Positions 11,966-22,086 of a DNA stretch of 64,000 nt are shown one piece after another. Location: the NCBI GenBank assembly GCA_019973155.2, contig BPQB01000048.1, positions 186,001 to 250,000 of the forward strand, in the 5' to 3' direction. The notes under the pieces were generated by a model, which saw only the letters and a program-made list of their open reading frames with translations, was not told where the DNA came from and searched no databases. Within the stretch, counting starts at the first letter, position 1. Every line of letters begins with the position of its first letter. This DNA is from Phanerochaete sordida (taxonomy: Eukaryota; Basidiomycota; Agaricomycetes; Polyporales; Phanerochaetaceae). The position numbers and the translations under genes are program-made.

Positions 11966-14900
11966 ATGGACGTCGCTCATCCTGAACCGAATACGTCGAC
12001 GTGTCCGTGCTGCTCTCACCCCGTCAGTGTCTCAGTACTCCAGTGCATAGACCCCGCTAATGTGTATGCAGAATCATGCGAGTGGGCCCGGCTCCAGCTC
12101 TTCGGATGCGTGGCAGAAGATGTGGACGAAGGTGCGGGAAGTCGACGCGCGCAAGATCACGGGTACGAAGGAAGATCTTGATACTCTGCTTGTCTTCGTG
12201 CGTGTCGTGTTCGCTTTACGCAGGTGTCCGTCTCATGTGAACGTGCAGGCTGGCCTCTTCTCTGCCGTGGTAACGACGTTCGTCGTCGACAGCTATGCGA
12301 GCCTCCAGCCCGACAGCATGGACGAACTCGTTTTCCTCATGCGTCAGTCGCTCTCGCAGAACTACACCATTGCAGACGGCGTCCTGCGCCCAGGTGCACC
12401 CGTTATCAGCGACATGCCCTTCGTCGCGCCTCTCTGGGCCGTCCGCGTCAACGGCCTCTGGTTCGCGAGCCTGATCGTCAGCCTCTCCACCGCGTCCTTT
12501 GCCATGCTCGTCAAGCAATGGCTTATCGCGTATCTTGCGATGGACTGGATCTCGCCCGAGGAGCAGCTGCGCGCGCGGCAGTTCCGCCATCCCGGACTCA
12601 AGGACTGGCGCGTCTTCGAGATCGCCGCGGTCCTTCCCCTCCTTCTTCACGTGTCCCTCGGACTCTTCTTCCTCGGCCTGTGCTTCTACACCGCTGCCGC
12701 GAACCAGCTCGTGGGGCGCTCGACCTTGCCTCTGGTGGCTGGATGGGCGTTCTTTGCCCTCCTTACCGTCGTTGCCCCACTCGTCTCCCCGAGGTGCCCA
12801 TACAGGATCACGCTTCTCAAGGCCGCACTTCGCATCGGACGCTACTGGTTCTCGTCCCGTGTCCGCTGGATGTGCTCAAGACTCCTTGACTTCGCGCGAT
12901 TTTGCATTCGACTTCTGTCAAAGCTTGTGCCGTCTAACAAGTTAGTGCTGAAGATCATCATCACCGTCATCACTGTCCTCTCATATGTTGTGCTTGTCTT
13001 TGGTGTTGTCTTGCCAGTGATGTCCATGTGGCCCCTTGTCGCTCTATTTGTATTCTCTGGCACCGAGTACCTGGACGAGGAGGACGATGCCATGCGACAG
13101 CTGTCTGATACATCCGAACTCTTACTCTCTGTCGACGAGGCTACTGTCCAAAACGGGGAAATGTTGGAGACCATGGTCCAGGTAATCAAGCAAGTCAGCC
13201 CTCCGCCACGTTCCGTCTGCGCCTTCGTAGCTGGCTGTCTCCAGCATCGTGCTGGCAACGCTAGGACAATAGACCTCCGAACGCATTCTTTCAGGCTCTC
13301 AGACGAAGCGTGGAGTATATTAGCTGTTCTGTCGGCCGAGGCACTGGCAGCGAGTTTTTCTGGAGCCGCGGATCTGTCCGAGGCTCACGAAGAGCTGCCC
13401 GACCCCGCCTTGTCCACGGTCTCCCGCCTTCTCACCTCCGACCTCCTGCACGCCGCCAATCCCACGCCTCTTCCTCCAATCGTCGCCAGATCGCTTGCGA
13501 GCCCAGTAGTACTTGCACGCGTGCTTCGGCATGCTAGCTCGCAGAGAATTCGCCTGGTCGTTGCCGCTTTCGCAATCTGGAAGGCGGGAATGTGGGGCAG
13601 ACCCGACTTCTCTTGGGCCATCTTCGTCCTGCCGGATGATCCCTCCATAGACGATCTCCGGACAGTGTCCATTTCAATCCTCTTGGAAGACCTGCTGTCT
13701 GGCGGACCGACAGCCGTTCATGTTAGAACGCTCATACTCCTACTCTTGCTTGATGCTCCTCGCCCGCGCCACGCTGAGTCCATCCAACCGGCATCGCCTC
13801 AGCACTTTCACCATTCGCGTCAGTCTTCTCACTCTTTTTTTCGACCGCCATCATCGCCGACACCGCCGATCCCGTTGACACTGCAGACACTGCAGACACT
13901 GCCGACACTGCCGATACAGCCGACACCGCCGGCATCGCCATCATCGCCAACACTGCCAACACCGCGGCCACCTCCCACGTCTATCTCTCTTTCTATCTAT
14001 GACAGTAGTAGCTATCCCCAGCTGTCTACGCTCCACGCCACTCAGTCAGACGCAATAGACCTCCTCCGCGATGGTGATCTACGGATCTCTTCAACACTGG
14101 CCGCAGCGGTTGCAAGGGCACCCGGTCTCCTCCTAAACTCTTTGACGCTGTATAGCGTCTTCCTTGTAGAGGGCTGGTCTCACAACATTCATTACCCTAT
14201 GTGGCAGTCGCTAAATGACATGGAAGATAGCGAGCTGCACTCACCGGCCACGTACAGCGTCTTGCAAGATTTATGGAAGTTCCTTCTGAAGTGCAGCGTT
14301 CTACACACGTCAGGTTACGCCATCCGCGGCGAAGACATTGCAGAGTTGTGCCTTGTGTTCGTGCGCATGGGGATACCAACCGTCCTGAGCCGATCAGCCA
14401 ACGACTGGAATCGGCTTGTCCCTATGTTACGGGAGGCCCAGGCTGCTGCCTTCCAGGGGCGTACATCCGATGCAGCACGCTACCAGCACCTTGCGAGCAA
14501 GGCACTTGCATCAGGCTATGCCGACAGCGTACCAGAGCTGCGCGAGGTCATTGCAGACATGGCGGCTGATCACCCACATCGACCCGGACCAGAGCGCACA
14601 TCGGGCACAGGGTGGATCGGCACGTTAATCCCATCGTTTCTTTCTCGCAGAGACGCAGAGCCTGCCGATGTGCAATGGCCCATTGTCGACGTTCCGGCCT
14701 ACCCACACGACGGTTCTCGGTCCCCTGACAGCTATTCGGAACGCACACTATCTCTTCCGCCGTTTGTGGATTTTCCAGGCGTACCCCGGACAAGAACAAC
14801 TCGCCCTGCCTTGCCGCTCCCTCCCATCCGCACACCGTCTCCGCCCGGCGGTGATGAGCCCACCGACCCTCGTATTACCGGGACGCAGGCACCTGCACAT

Positions 14901-15344
14901 TTTCGGGGCAGCCAGCCCAGGCGCACGCCATCGGGCATGCAACCTGCGCTGCCAGCTGCCGGCCCGTCCGCGCTGGAGTTTGCGGTCGCAGCACCCATCC
15001 CGCGCTACCTGCCACAAGTACCGAGGCTTGTCACGCCCCCCATGCACGAGCCTGACATCGGCCGTCCAGAGAGGCACGGATCTCATACGCGCGAGAGAAG
15101 CAGTACGGCTGGGCCTTCCTCCTCTCGTCGACGTGGCTCGGACGCCGCGCGGGATGGACTCCCCGCTCCTTCTGGTGTCCCCGTGCACGAGCATGAGGTC
15201 AGCCGTCCGGAGAGACACGGACGCCCCGGGTTGCATCGGTCACATACGCGCGAGGGAAGCGGTACGGCTGGGCCCTCCTCCTCTCGTCGACGTGAATCAA
15301 ACGCGGTGCGGGATGAGTCTCCCGCTCCTTCTGGCGATGCTTGA
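11966..15344 (+). CDS. DUF6535 membrane protein, paralogue 2
   Basis: Spliced model: exon 1 11966-12022, exon 2 12072-12197 (126 nt, as in paralogues 3-7), exon 3 from 12249 to the stop at 15344; about 1092 aa. Exon 2 carries DAWQKMWTKVREVD and ends DTLLVF; exon 3 starts AGLFSAVVTTFVVDSY. The four membrane segments are well conserved. The HELLLSVDE block of other copies is SELLLSVDEATVQNGEM here. Two things set this copy apart: a Pro/Thr-rich minisatellite insertion in the soluble region (13855-13985) and a tandemly duplicated C-terminal segment that ends in a stop without the Arg/Ser-rich fourth exon. The first exon is the weakest part: it uses a gtcagt donor and is 57 nt instead of 27 nt, so the true start may differ. 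Function unknown. Confidence 0.8.
13855..13985 (+). repeat. Minisatellite inside DUF6535 paralogue 2
   Basis: A run of imperfect short units built on cactgccgaca-like sequence. It is in frame and encodes a Pro/Thr/Leu-rich stretch (TLQTLQTLPTLPIQP and following). It lies in a loop between helical segments that paralogues 3-7 bridge without such an insertion, so expansion is tolerated by the protein. Confidence 0.75.
15050..15344 (+). repeat. Direct duplication of the C-terminal coding segment of paralogue 2
   Basis: Two units of roughly 135-145 bp. Each encodes RPERHG, a SHTRE segment, TAGPSSSRRR and then PAPSG, the second diverged and followed immediately by the stop. The second unit carries a short extra stretch (RPGLHR). 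The duplication explains the different C-terminal end of this paralogue. Confidence 0.75.
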
Positions 15345-15898
15345 ACGTACGTTGTTTTTGTCTAACCGTTGATAAACCGCTTGTAGCTCATGTAAATCTT
15401 CGTATCGCTCTGATAAAGCCGTTTTAGCAGCCAAGCAGCCACCTAGAGAATTTGCCATGCGCGCTAGCTCTGTTCGACCTGTAGACACATCGCAAGGGAG
15501 CAAAATTTGAGTGGGATGTTAGCCTTTTCAGGCGCACAAGTCTTCATAGCTTTGCGAGCCCGTAAGTACTAACCTACTTTCTCCACAGACGGGCGGTTGC
15601 TGACTGACGAGCATGTCGCACCGCTCGAGGACGACCTGTCTTTCCGCCCCTCGCGCGCACTTCACACGCCCTCGGGCTCTGCTCTGATTTAGCCTCAGCT
15701 CAGTCCAAAGCTAGAATCCAGATTCTTCCCAGTCTGAATATGTCAGAGACGAGGAGATAAGGATCAATTCGAATAATTGAAAGGCGGCGGGCATGGTTAT
15801 AGTTCACGTCGAAATCCTGACCTTGCGCTCGTAGACTAGGTCTACGAGGACGGGACTGATGTCACAGAGGATATCATGAATCTCCATAACGAAACGCG
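15345..15898. other. Intergenic; possible displaced tail exon, otherwise empty
   Basis: A good donor/acceptor pair near 15562-15590 precedes a frame ending SFRPSRALHTPSG and a stop at about 15691. This could be a remnant of the Arg/Ser-type exon 4 of paralogue 2, but the apparent intron (27 nt) is too short and cannot be joined in frame. Nothing else is recognisable. Confidence 0.35.
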
Positions 15899-16777
15899 CT
15901 ATCGATAGGTTAGAGGTGAGGAGGCTCCTCCTCTGGGCCTGCTCATCTGGTCTTCCTCCTTTCGACCCGCGTCATCTATCGCCGCAATACTAGTGACCTC
16001 CGTCTGCATGCGCAGCTCGGGCTCCGCGAGCGCGCCGGAGTCGAGCACGCGCAGAAGCTGCGCCAGGTACGCCGGATAGGTCGTGAGCGTGGACCGTCGC
16101 GGCGTCGTGGAGTCGTGCAGCAGCACGACGAGATGCCCGGGGTTCGCGTCCGGCCACGCGCGCAGCGCCGTCTCAATGTGCACGACCGGGCACCGCAGCG
16201 CGAGCGTCGACAGGGTCAGCAGCCTGCCCTCGGACTGCTCGAGCCTATCCCAGCCGGCGCACGCCTCCTACGCGTGGAGTTTGGGCCCGCGCAGCTGCGC
16301 CTCTGCGTCCTCTGCGACGCCCGCCGCGATGCTGAACCCCAGCGTGTACAGGATGACGTCCCCGATCCGCAGCGTGCGCACCGCGGGGAATGTGCGCATC
16401 TGGACGTCCGGCCGCACGTCGCGCCGCGAGACCCAGCTGATGTCGTGCACAGCCAGCAGACACGCCGGCTGGTACGGCGCGAGGAGCGGCGCGACGCAGG
16501 CAGTTTAGACCTCGTACGCGGGCCAGCCGAGCGTAATCGCCGGGTGCGCGAGCATCTTCAGCGGGTTCCACTCAGCGTCGGCGGCGCTGCGCGGCTTGAT
16601 GCGCACGATGTGCCGCGCCTGCAGGCCGCGCGGCAGGTCTGGCGGCAGCGTCTTGAGTAGCTCAGCCTGCCCGCCGACCCCGCAGCTCCAGCACGCGCAG
16701 CCTCTCGGACGTGCGGATCTAGGCGCAGAACGTCGGTGTCGTGTGCGCCCTTTCAATCGGGACCTCGATGATATCAA
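15899..16777 (-). pseudogene. Unidentified LRR-like (possibly F-box) gene relic
   Basis: Three minus-strand segments (16777-16505, 16504-16268, 16267-15899) are in exactly the same frame, separated by two in-frame stop codons at about 16505 and 16268. The frame is strongly protein-like: PLKMLAHPAITLGWPAYEV, then HDISWVSRRDVRPDVQMRTF and RTLRIGDVILYTLGF, then HLVVLLHDSTTPRRSTLTTY. The style matches the leucine-rich halves of basidiomycete F-box proteins, but no F-box is visible, so the family is an inference. Further possible upstream pieces lie at 17097-16816 (LFRRTSRTLYELSRPVRL). Two nonsense codons in one frame make this a pseudogene rather than a spliced gene. Confidence 0.5.
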
Positions 16778-17220
16778 AGAGTGAACTGTGGCAGGAGGTC
16801 AGTGAGAAAGTAGTACTAGGGGAGTGGCTGGTATCTTTTGTGTACATGGTGCGCTGCAGGATGTTGAGAGCTGTCGCCAAGGGCCTTGTAAGTTGTACGT
16901 CCTGACAGGCTGCAGACCTTCGACAGCTGGGTGGTGTCCTGCTGACGATGGCGCCGATACAAGATTAAGGGTGCCATATTCATCCAAGCGACCTGTATGT
17001 GGGCGAGACGAACAGGTCGACTCAGCTCGTAGAGCGTCCGCGACGTGCGGCGAAAGAGGTCCTCGAGCTCGATGAATAGCGTATAGTAGGACGTCAAAGT
17101 TGGATTTCAGCTGAGGGTGCTCTTTCTGCGCGTACCCGCGGTTAGAAACTACTCGACACAAGCAGATAACGAGGATCGACTGTAGCAGTCTGCTTGGCTC
17201 CTAGCCAGCCGAGTCTTCGC

Positions 17221-17568
17221 GGTGGGACAGAGCTCGAAAAGAGCGGGCCGGAAAGCCAGGGCCGTCTACCATGTCACCGCATCGCGCTCGCTGGCAACTA
17301 CACAGCAGCAGTATCGGATGTACTTGCCTCCTGTGCAAGTGAATGTGAAGGCCGTCAGACCACCGTGCGCGTTCTTGAAGGAGGACGTCGAGCACAAGTC
17401 TACCTCGAAGCGCGTGAGACACTCTCAGATGGCGGAGCGCCAGGAATGGCAAGAGGCGGGATTGATGCGCCCTGGCGGATGAATCTATCTTCCGAACCGC
17501 ATGTTGCAACCCACCATCGCCGTCGAGGAGCCCCATTGGGCGACATCTCTCATCGCAGGTGTGTAGTC
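17221..17568 (-). pseudogene. Unidentified decayed coding segment
   Basis: One minus-strand frame reads continuously like protein except for three stop codons: AMRDVAQWGSSTAMVGCNMR, CLTRFEVDLCSTSSFKNAHG, TAFTFTCTGGKYIRYCCCVV and TALAFRPALFELCPT. I do not recognise the family. The even spacing of the stops and absence of splice sites suggest a relic gene, but chance cannot be excluded. Confidence 0.3.
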
Positions 17569-17924
17569 CGTCATCGGCATCTACGAAGGCTAAAGCAGAT
17601 CTTCTCGCGCAGAACAGCGCCCAGTCATGTACTGCCGTGCAGGAAATCATGCAGGAGGAGCTCTCAGCACCACGGGTTCAAGAACGTTCAAGCTCAAGCT
17701 GGACCCTTTCCAAGGCCCTTGATGGCAACGTGCATCTGGCATTCATTTCCTGCGCATTGTATTGAAGACCTGTCCGCGAAGCACGGTAATGCTGCCTATC
17801 TTCCATTCATCCAGCAGCGTGTATCTGAAGAGATGTCAGGTTTGTCAGGTTCTCTACATCGACCGGTTCGTTCTGCAGGCCACACTCTCCTTGATGTGCT
17901 TCGTACATCCTGCGGGATCCAACT

Positions 17925-20900
17925 ATGAACGGAGAGGCTAGCGAGAAGAAGGTGAGTTTACGGCCGTCCAAGTCTCGCCTTTGTCGTTGACGCAGGCGAT
18001 AGAATGGCGCGAATCCGTCCCAGACGAACGCCTCGAACATCTGGCAAACGATGGTTAAGACCGTGCGAGACGTGGATACGCAGAAGGTGGATGATACTAA
18101 GGAGGACATAGACACGCTTCTGGTATTCGTGAGTTTCAACTCTATCCCTCCTTTGCCTTGTTTCCTCACGCGATTCGATCCAGGCCGGCCTGTTCTCGGC
18201 CGTGGTCACAACCTTCGTCGTCGACAGCTATGCCAGTCTGACGCCAGACAACACGGACGAACTCGTCTTCCTGATGCGGCAGTCGCTCTCGCAGAATTAC
18301 ACGTTCGTCGACGGCGTTCTGCGCCCCATGGCGCCCTTCCCCGACGACCCGCCATTCGAGGCCCCTTTGTGGGCGCTCAGAGTCAACGGCCTTTGGTTCG
18401 CGAGCCTCATCGTGAGCCTCTCCACGGCGTCCTTCGGCATGCTCGTCAAGCAGTGGCTGGTCGAATACGTCGCCATGGAGCAGTGGATCTCTCCCCAGGA
18501 GCAGCTTCGCGCTCGGCAGTACCGTCATCCTGGCCTCGAGCATTGGAGAGTCTTCGAGATCGCCGCCTTACTTCCCCTCCTCCTACACGTCTCCCTAGGC
18601 CTATTTTTCCTCGGGCTCTGCTTCTATACCGCCGCGGCGAACCAGACCATTGGCCGCTCGACGTTTCCGCTAGTCGCAGGCTGGGCGTTCTTCGCCCTGC
18701 TCACCTTCATCGCGCCGCTCGCCTCGCCACGCTGTCCGTACAAGGTCACCCTCCTGAAGGCGGGCTTGCGCGCAGGCCGGCGTTACATCACCTCGCGCCT
18801 CTGGCGGCCTGGGCGCGCTGCGATGAACGGCACCGTCGACGCTGCGAGATGGGTATGGTGGAACGTCGTCTGCATGCCGTACCGCGGATACCGAGTCCTC
18901 ATGAGGGGCTGGGCGAGGCTGGTCGACGTTACACTCGACATTTCCGTGCTTCTCTGGATCCCGGTGTTCACCCTCTTCCTACCCTTCGTTCTGTTCCACT
19001 TCGTCGTCTTTTACGTTGTCCGGTTCGTCAACGCCTTGATCTCGGACCCAGGAACAGACGACCTGGAAGAAGCCGACATCATGCGCAAGCCGTACAAGAC
19101 GCACGAACTTTTGCTTTCGGTCGATGAAGTCATTATCAATGACGGCCCGATCCTCGAGACGATGGTCGAGGTTCTGAAACAGACGCACACGCCGCCGCAC
19201 TTCGTGAACGCCTTTGTCCTGGGCTGCATTCAACATCGCATTGGTACCGCCGACAGGGACCGCTGGATTCCTAACATCAACAACCGAATCCAGGGCCTCT
19301 TGGACTTGCGCACACTGTCCGAGGGCGCTTGGACTCTGCTGGTCGGGCTCATCGGCGAGACATTGGCCATGTATATCCCCGAGAAGGTGGTCCCAATCAG
19401 CGTCGAAACAGACTCACATAGTCTTTGGATGGCGAACGCCGTTGCGATACTTCTCTCCGAAAGCCAATGGCCCGTTCCCGAACACATATCTCCCATGCTC
19501 ACCGTCGACACGACGCTCGCAAAGATGCTCCAGCTGGTCAGGACTCTCGTGGTGCGTTGGCCTCAGCAGGACATCATGCGCATGATCTGGATCGCCTTTA
19601 TCGCCCCAGGCAAGACTCCCGGCGTCCCCAGTGTCAGGCTGGAGCGCGAATGGGGACGCCTTCCTTCCCGGAATGGACGGACCCTTAGCCAGGTCCAAAT
19701 ATCTGCTATGCAGGTACTTCTGGAGAACGCCTGGCGTGGCGACTCTGAACAATCTTTGAATGACTTTGCAGAGGCCGTCCTGATGTTGCTTTACATCCTG
19801 AACGCTTCGTCTCCCCAGGCCGACGACACAGAACGGCAGATAACCTTCGTCTTGTCATCGTACGGCGAGCAAGAGGTGCCCGATGTCAACGCCGCCATGG
19901 GCCTGCTCCGCCCCGAGTACACCGACATCGCGTCTCATCTCGAGATCATCGTAAGCCAGTCGTCGTCGTTGATTGTGAACGCGCTGAACCTGTACTCGGT
20001 CTTCCTCGCTAAGTCCCTACGCGGTGCCCGCGTCATGGCCCTTTGGGAGATCATCTCCCGCATGGAAGGCGAAGACATCCTCTCACCGGACCGTCACGCG
20101 GTCATGCACGACCTATGGCGCTTCCTGCTGAAGTGCGCACGCTCCGCCTCCACGAACGCTGGCGTCCACCTTCAAACGAGCGAGTTTGTCAAGCTCTGCA
20201 TCGTCCTCGCGCGCCCAGGCATCCCACGCGCTTTCGACAGAGACGACCCGGTACGCGACTGGAACGAGCTCGTGCCGGTCCTCGAGAAGACCGCCAGCGA
20301 GGAGGTCCTGACGAAGAACGCCACGCTCGCTACTGCGGCCGAGCGCGAGTACTCCATCCCGACGCTCGCGTACCGTGCGCTGCAAGCTCTCTCGCCCGGA
20401 GACCCCGATGTCCCCGACCTGCTCGTCCGCGTACTCACTCGCCTCGCGGACAAAGGCCCGAAGCCGCCGCCCAAGCCAAGCATGCCCCCAGTGACACGCA
20501 AGGAGGAGAGAATTCTCGGCATGGACCTCCGTCTGCCCTTCACGATGCCCGGGAACCGTCCCCCGCCGGGCATCTTTGTAACACCTCCAAACGACGGCTA
20601 TGCGCCTTCAGACATCCGTTCTGGGAGCCGCTCCCCCGCTGTGCCAGATCTTGGGCGACAGGGATCCGGCAGACTGCGTCCGTCTACAGTCCTCCTGGAG
20701 CGTGGGCCTAGCCCGCCACCGCCGACCACTCCGACCTTTCACCTAAGTCCGGATCCGCCTTACCGGCCTGCGGAGCCCGTCTTCGTGGATATTCCTGGGG
20801 CTCCCCCTCCTGGTCCACCAGAATTCGACTCCCATACGTTTATTCACATCCCAGATCCTCCGTACCAGGACTCTGGAATGGTTTTCATCGATGCTCCTAG

Positions 20901-21568
20901 CCCTAGACCTCCTTCGCCGCCATCCCCGCCGCTGCCACGGCGAACCTTGAGCTCAGCAGGCTTTTCCCAGTCCTTTATTCCCCCACACGCCGTCGCTGAA
21001 TCGACAGGCCCAGCAGGGCTCTTCGTGCCATCCGCCCACCCGGACCATCCTAGAGAGCCACTCTTCCATGGCGCGCACGCTTTCGATGAGCCGACGATCC
21101 CGCAGAGCCCGCGCCCTTCCCTGCCGTCTGTGCGGCGACCGAGCACAACGAGGTCGGCGTCGTATGCACCGCCAACCGTGCCGCCGTCGCGCGCCTCGAG
21201 CGTCGCCGTCAGTCGGCCTCACGTCAGCGATCCGCGTCGCATGGGCAGCCTGCATGGCAAGCAGGCTCCGGCCCCGCCACCAGCTGCCAACGACGTGAGC
21301 ATCCAGATATACTCTTGAATCAATATTCTTGTGCTGATCAGGGCCGCAGGACACGCCTCGCGATGCGCAGAGCCGTCGTACCGCTACGCCCACCACGATA
21401 CGAGCGCGGACACCACCGCCACAAACCAGTATGCGCAGCAGCAGACACCGCAGTCGGTCGCATAGAGCCGACGCCGACGAGACTCACGCCAATCAGAGCG
21501 AGCCGTTACATCGAAGCCGCAGTGCTTCGCAAGCTCCGTCGTCGTACTCGCTCGCAGACAAGCCGTAG
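17925..21568 (+). CDS. DUF6535 membrane protein, paralogue 3
   Basis: Spliced model of 1160 aa: exons 17925-17951, 18003-18128, 18184-21294 and 21350-21568, all junctions phase 0. Exon 1 encodes MNGEASEKK; exon 2 begins NGANPSQTNASNIWQTMV and ends DTLLVF; exon 3 starts AGLFSAVVTTFVVDSY. Four membrane segments lie at about residues 52-230 and a fifth hydrophobic stretch near 300 (WIPVFTLFLPFVLFHFVVFY). HELLLSVDEVIINDG begins the soluble helical region. The C-terminal third is Pro/Ser-rich with repeated PDPPY-type motifs. Exon 4 encodes an Arg/Ser tail with HRSRSASQAPSSYSLADKP at the end. If the last intron (21295-21349) were retained, the protein would stop at 21318 without this tail. Very similar to paralogue 4. 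Function unknown. Confidence 0.88.
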
Positions 21569-22086
21569 GCTTCGGACTGCTCAATGTTGCATCGAGTGTA
21601 TGATATATTGGGCTTAATGCCCCGGTATGTTTGTGAATATTCCGCTGGTACAAAGGCTGCCATAGGGATGGCGTGGTGATCTATCGCTCCTGCCATACAC
21701 TCGACGGTTCATTTCCAGGTCTGCGATGCGATTCCGCTGTAGCCGCCGTTCGCGTCGTACCCATCTCCGAAGCGCGCCCGTTACTGGGCTGGGATCGTGC
21801 GAGGCACAATCGTAAAGCGCTGTGGACATGCGGATGAAGCTTTCAGCGGTAAGCCCACCGCATCGCAATCGCTGTAAGGTCACACCACAGCTGGACCCCT
21901 GATAGTTTTACATATGCGGTACCTCTTTCCCGCGATGTGTACTCAGGGTTGCTCCGAGAAGCACGGTAAGCCTTATTCTCTTCCATTCATCGAGCAGCGT
22001 GTATCTGACGGGATGCTCGGTTGATCAGATCTTCTCGCTCTGCTCAACTCAGGTCGGTCACTGACTTCTGCGCTAACCTCGTAACT
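21569..22086. promoter_or_regulatory. Upstream region of paralogue 4 with a segment duplicated from upstream of paralogue 3
   Basis: 21971-22090 matches 17782-17930: both contain a gcacggta...cttccattcat segment, then agcagcgtgtatctga, ending at the ATG context aactatgaacgg. The duplication that produced paralogues 3 and 4 therefore included upstream sequence. No TATA element is obvious; nothing else is recognisable in the interval. Confidence 0.55.

Noticed and set aside
15562..15694. Possible exon 4 of DUF6535 paralogue 2
   Set aside because: The candidate intron is about 27 nt and no in-frame junction from exon 3 exists because of the TGA at 15342.
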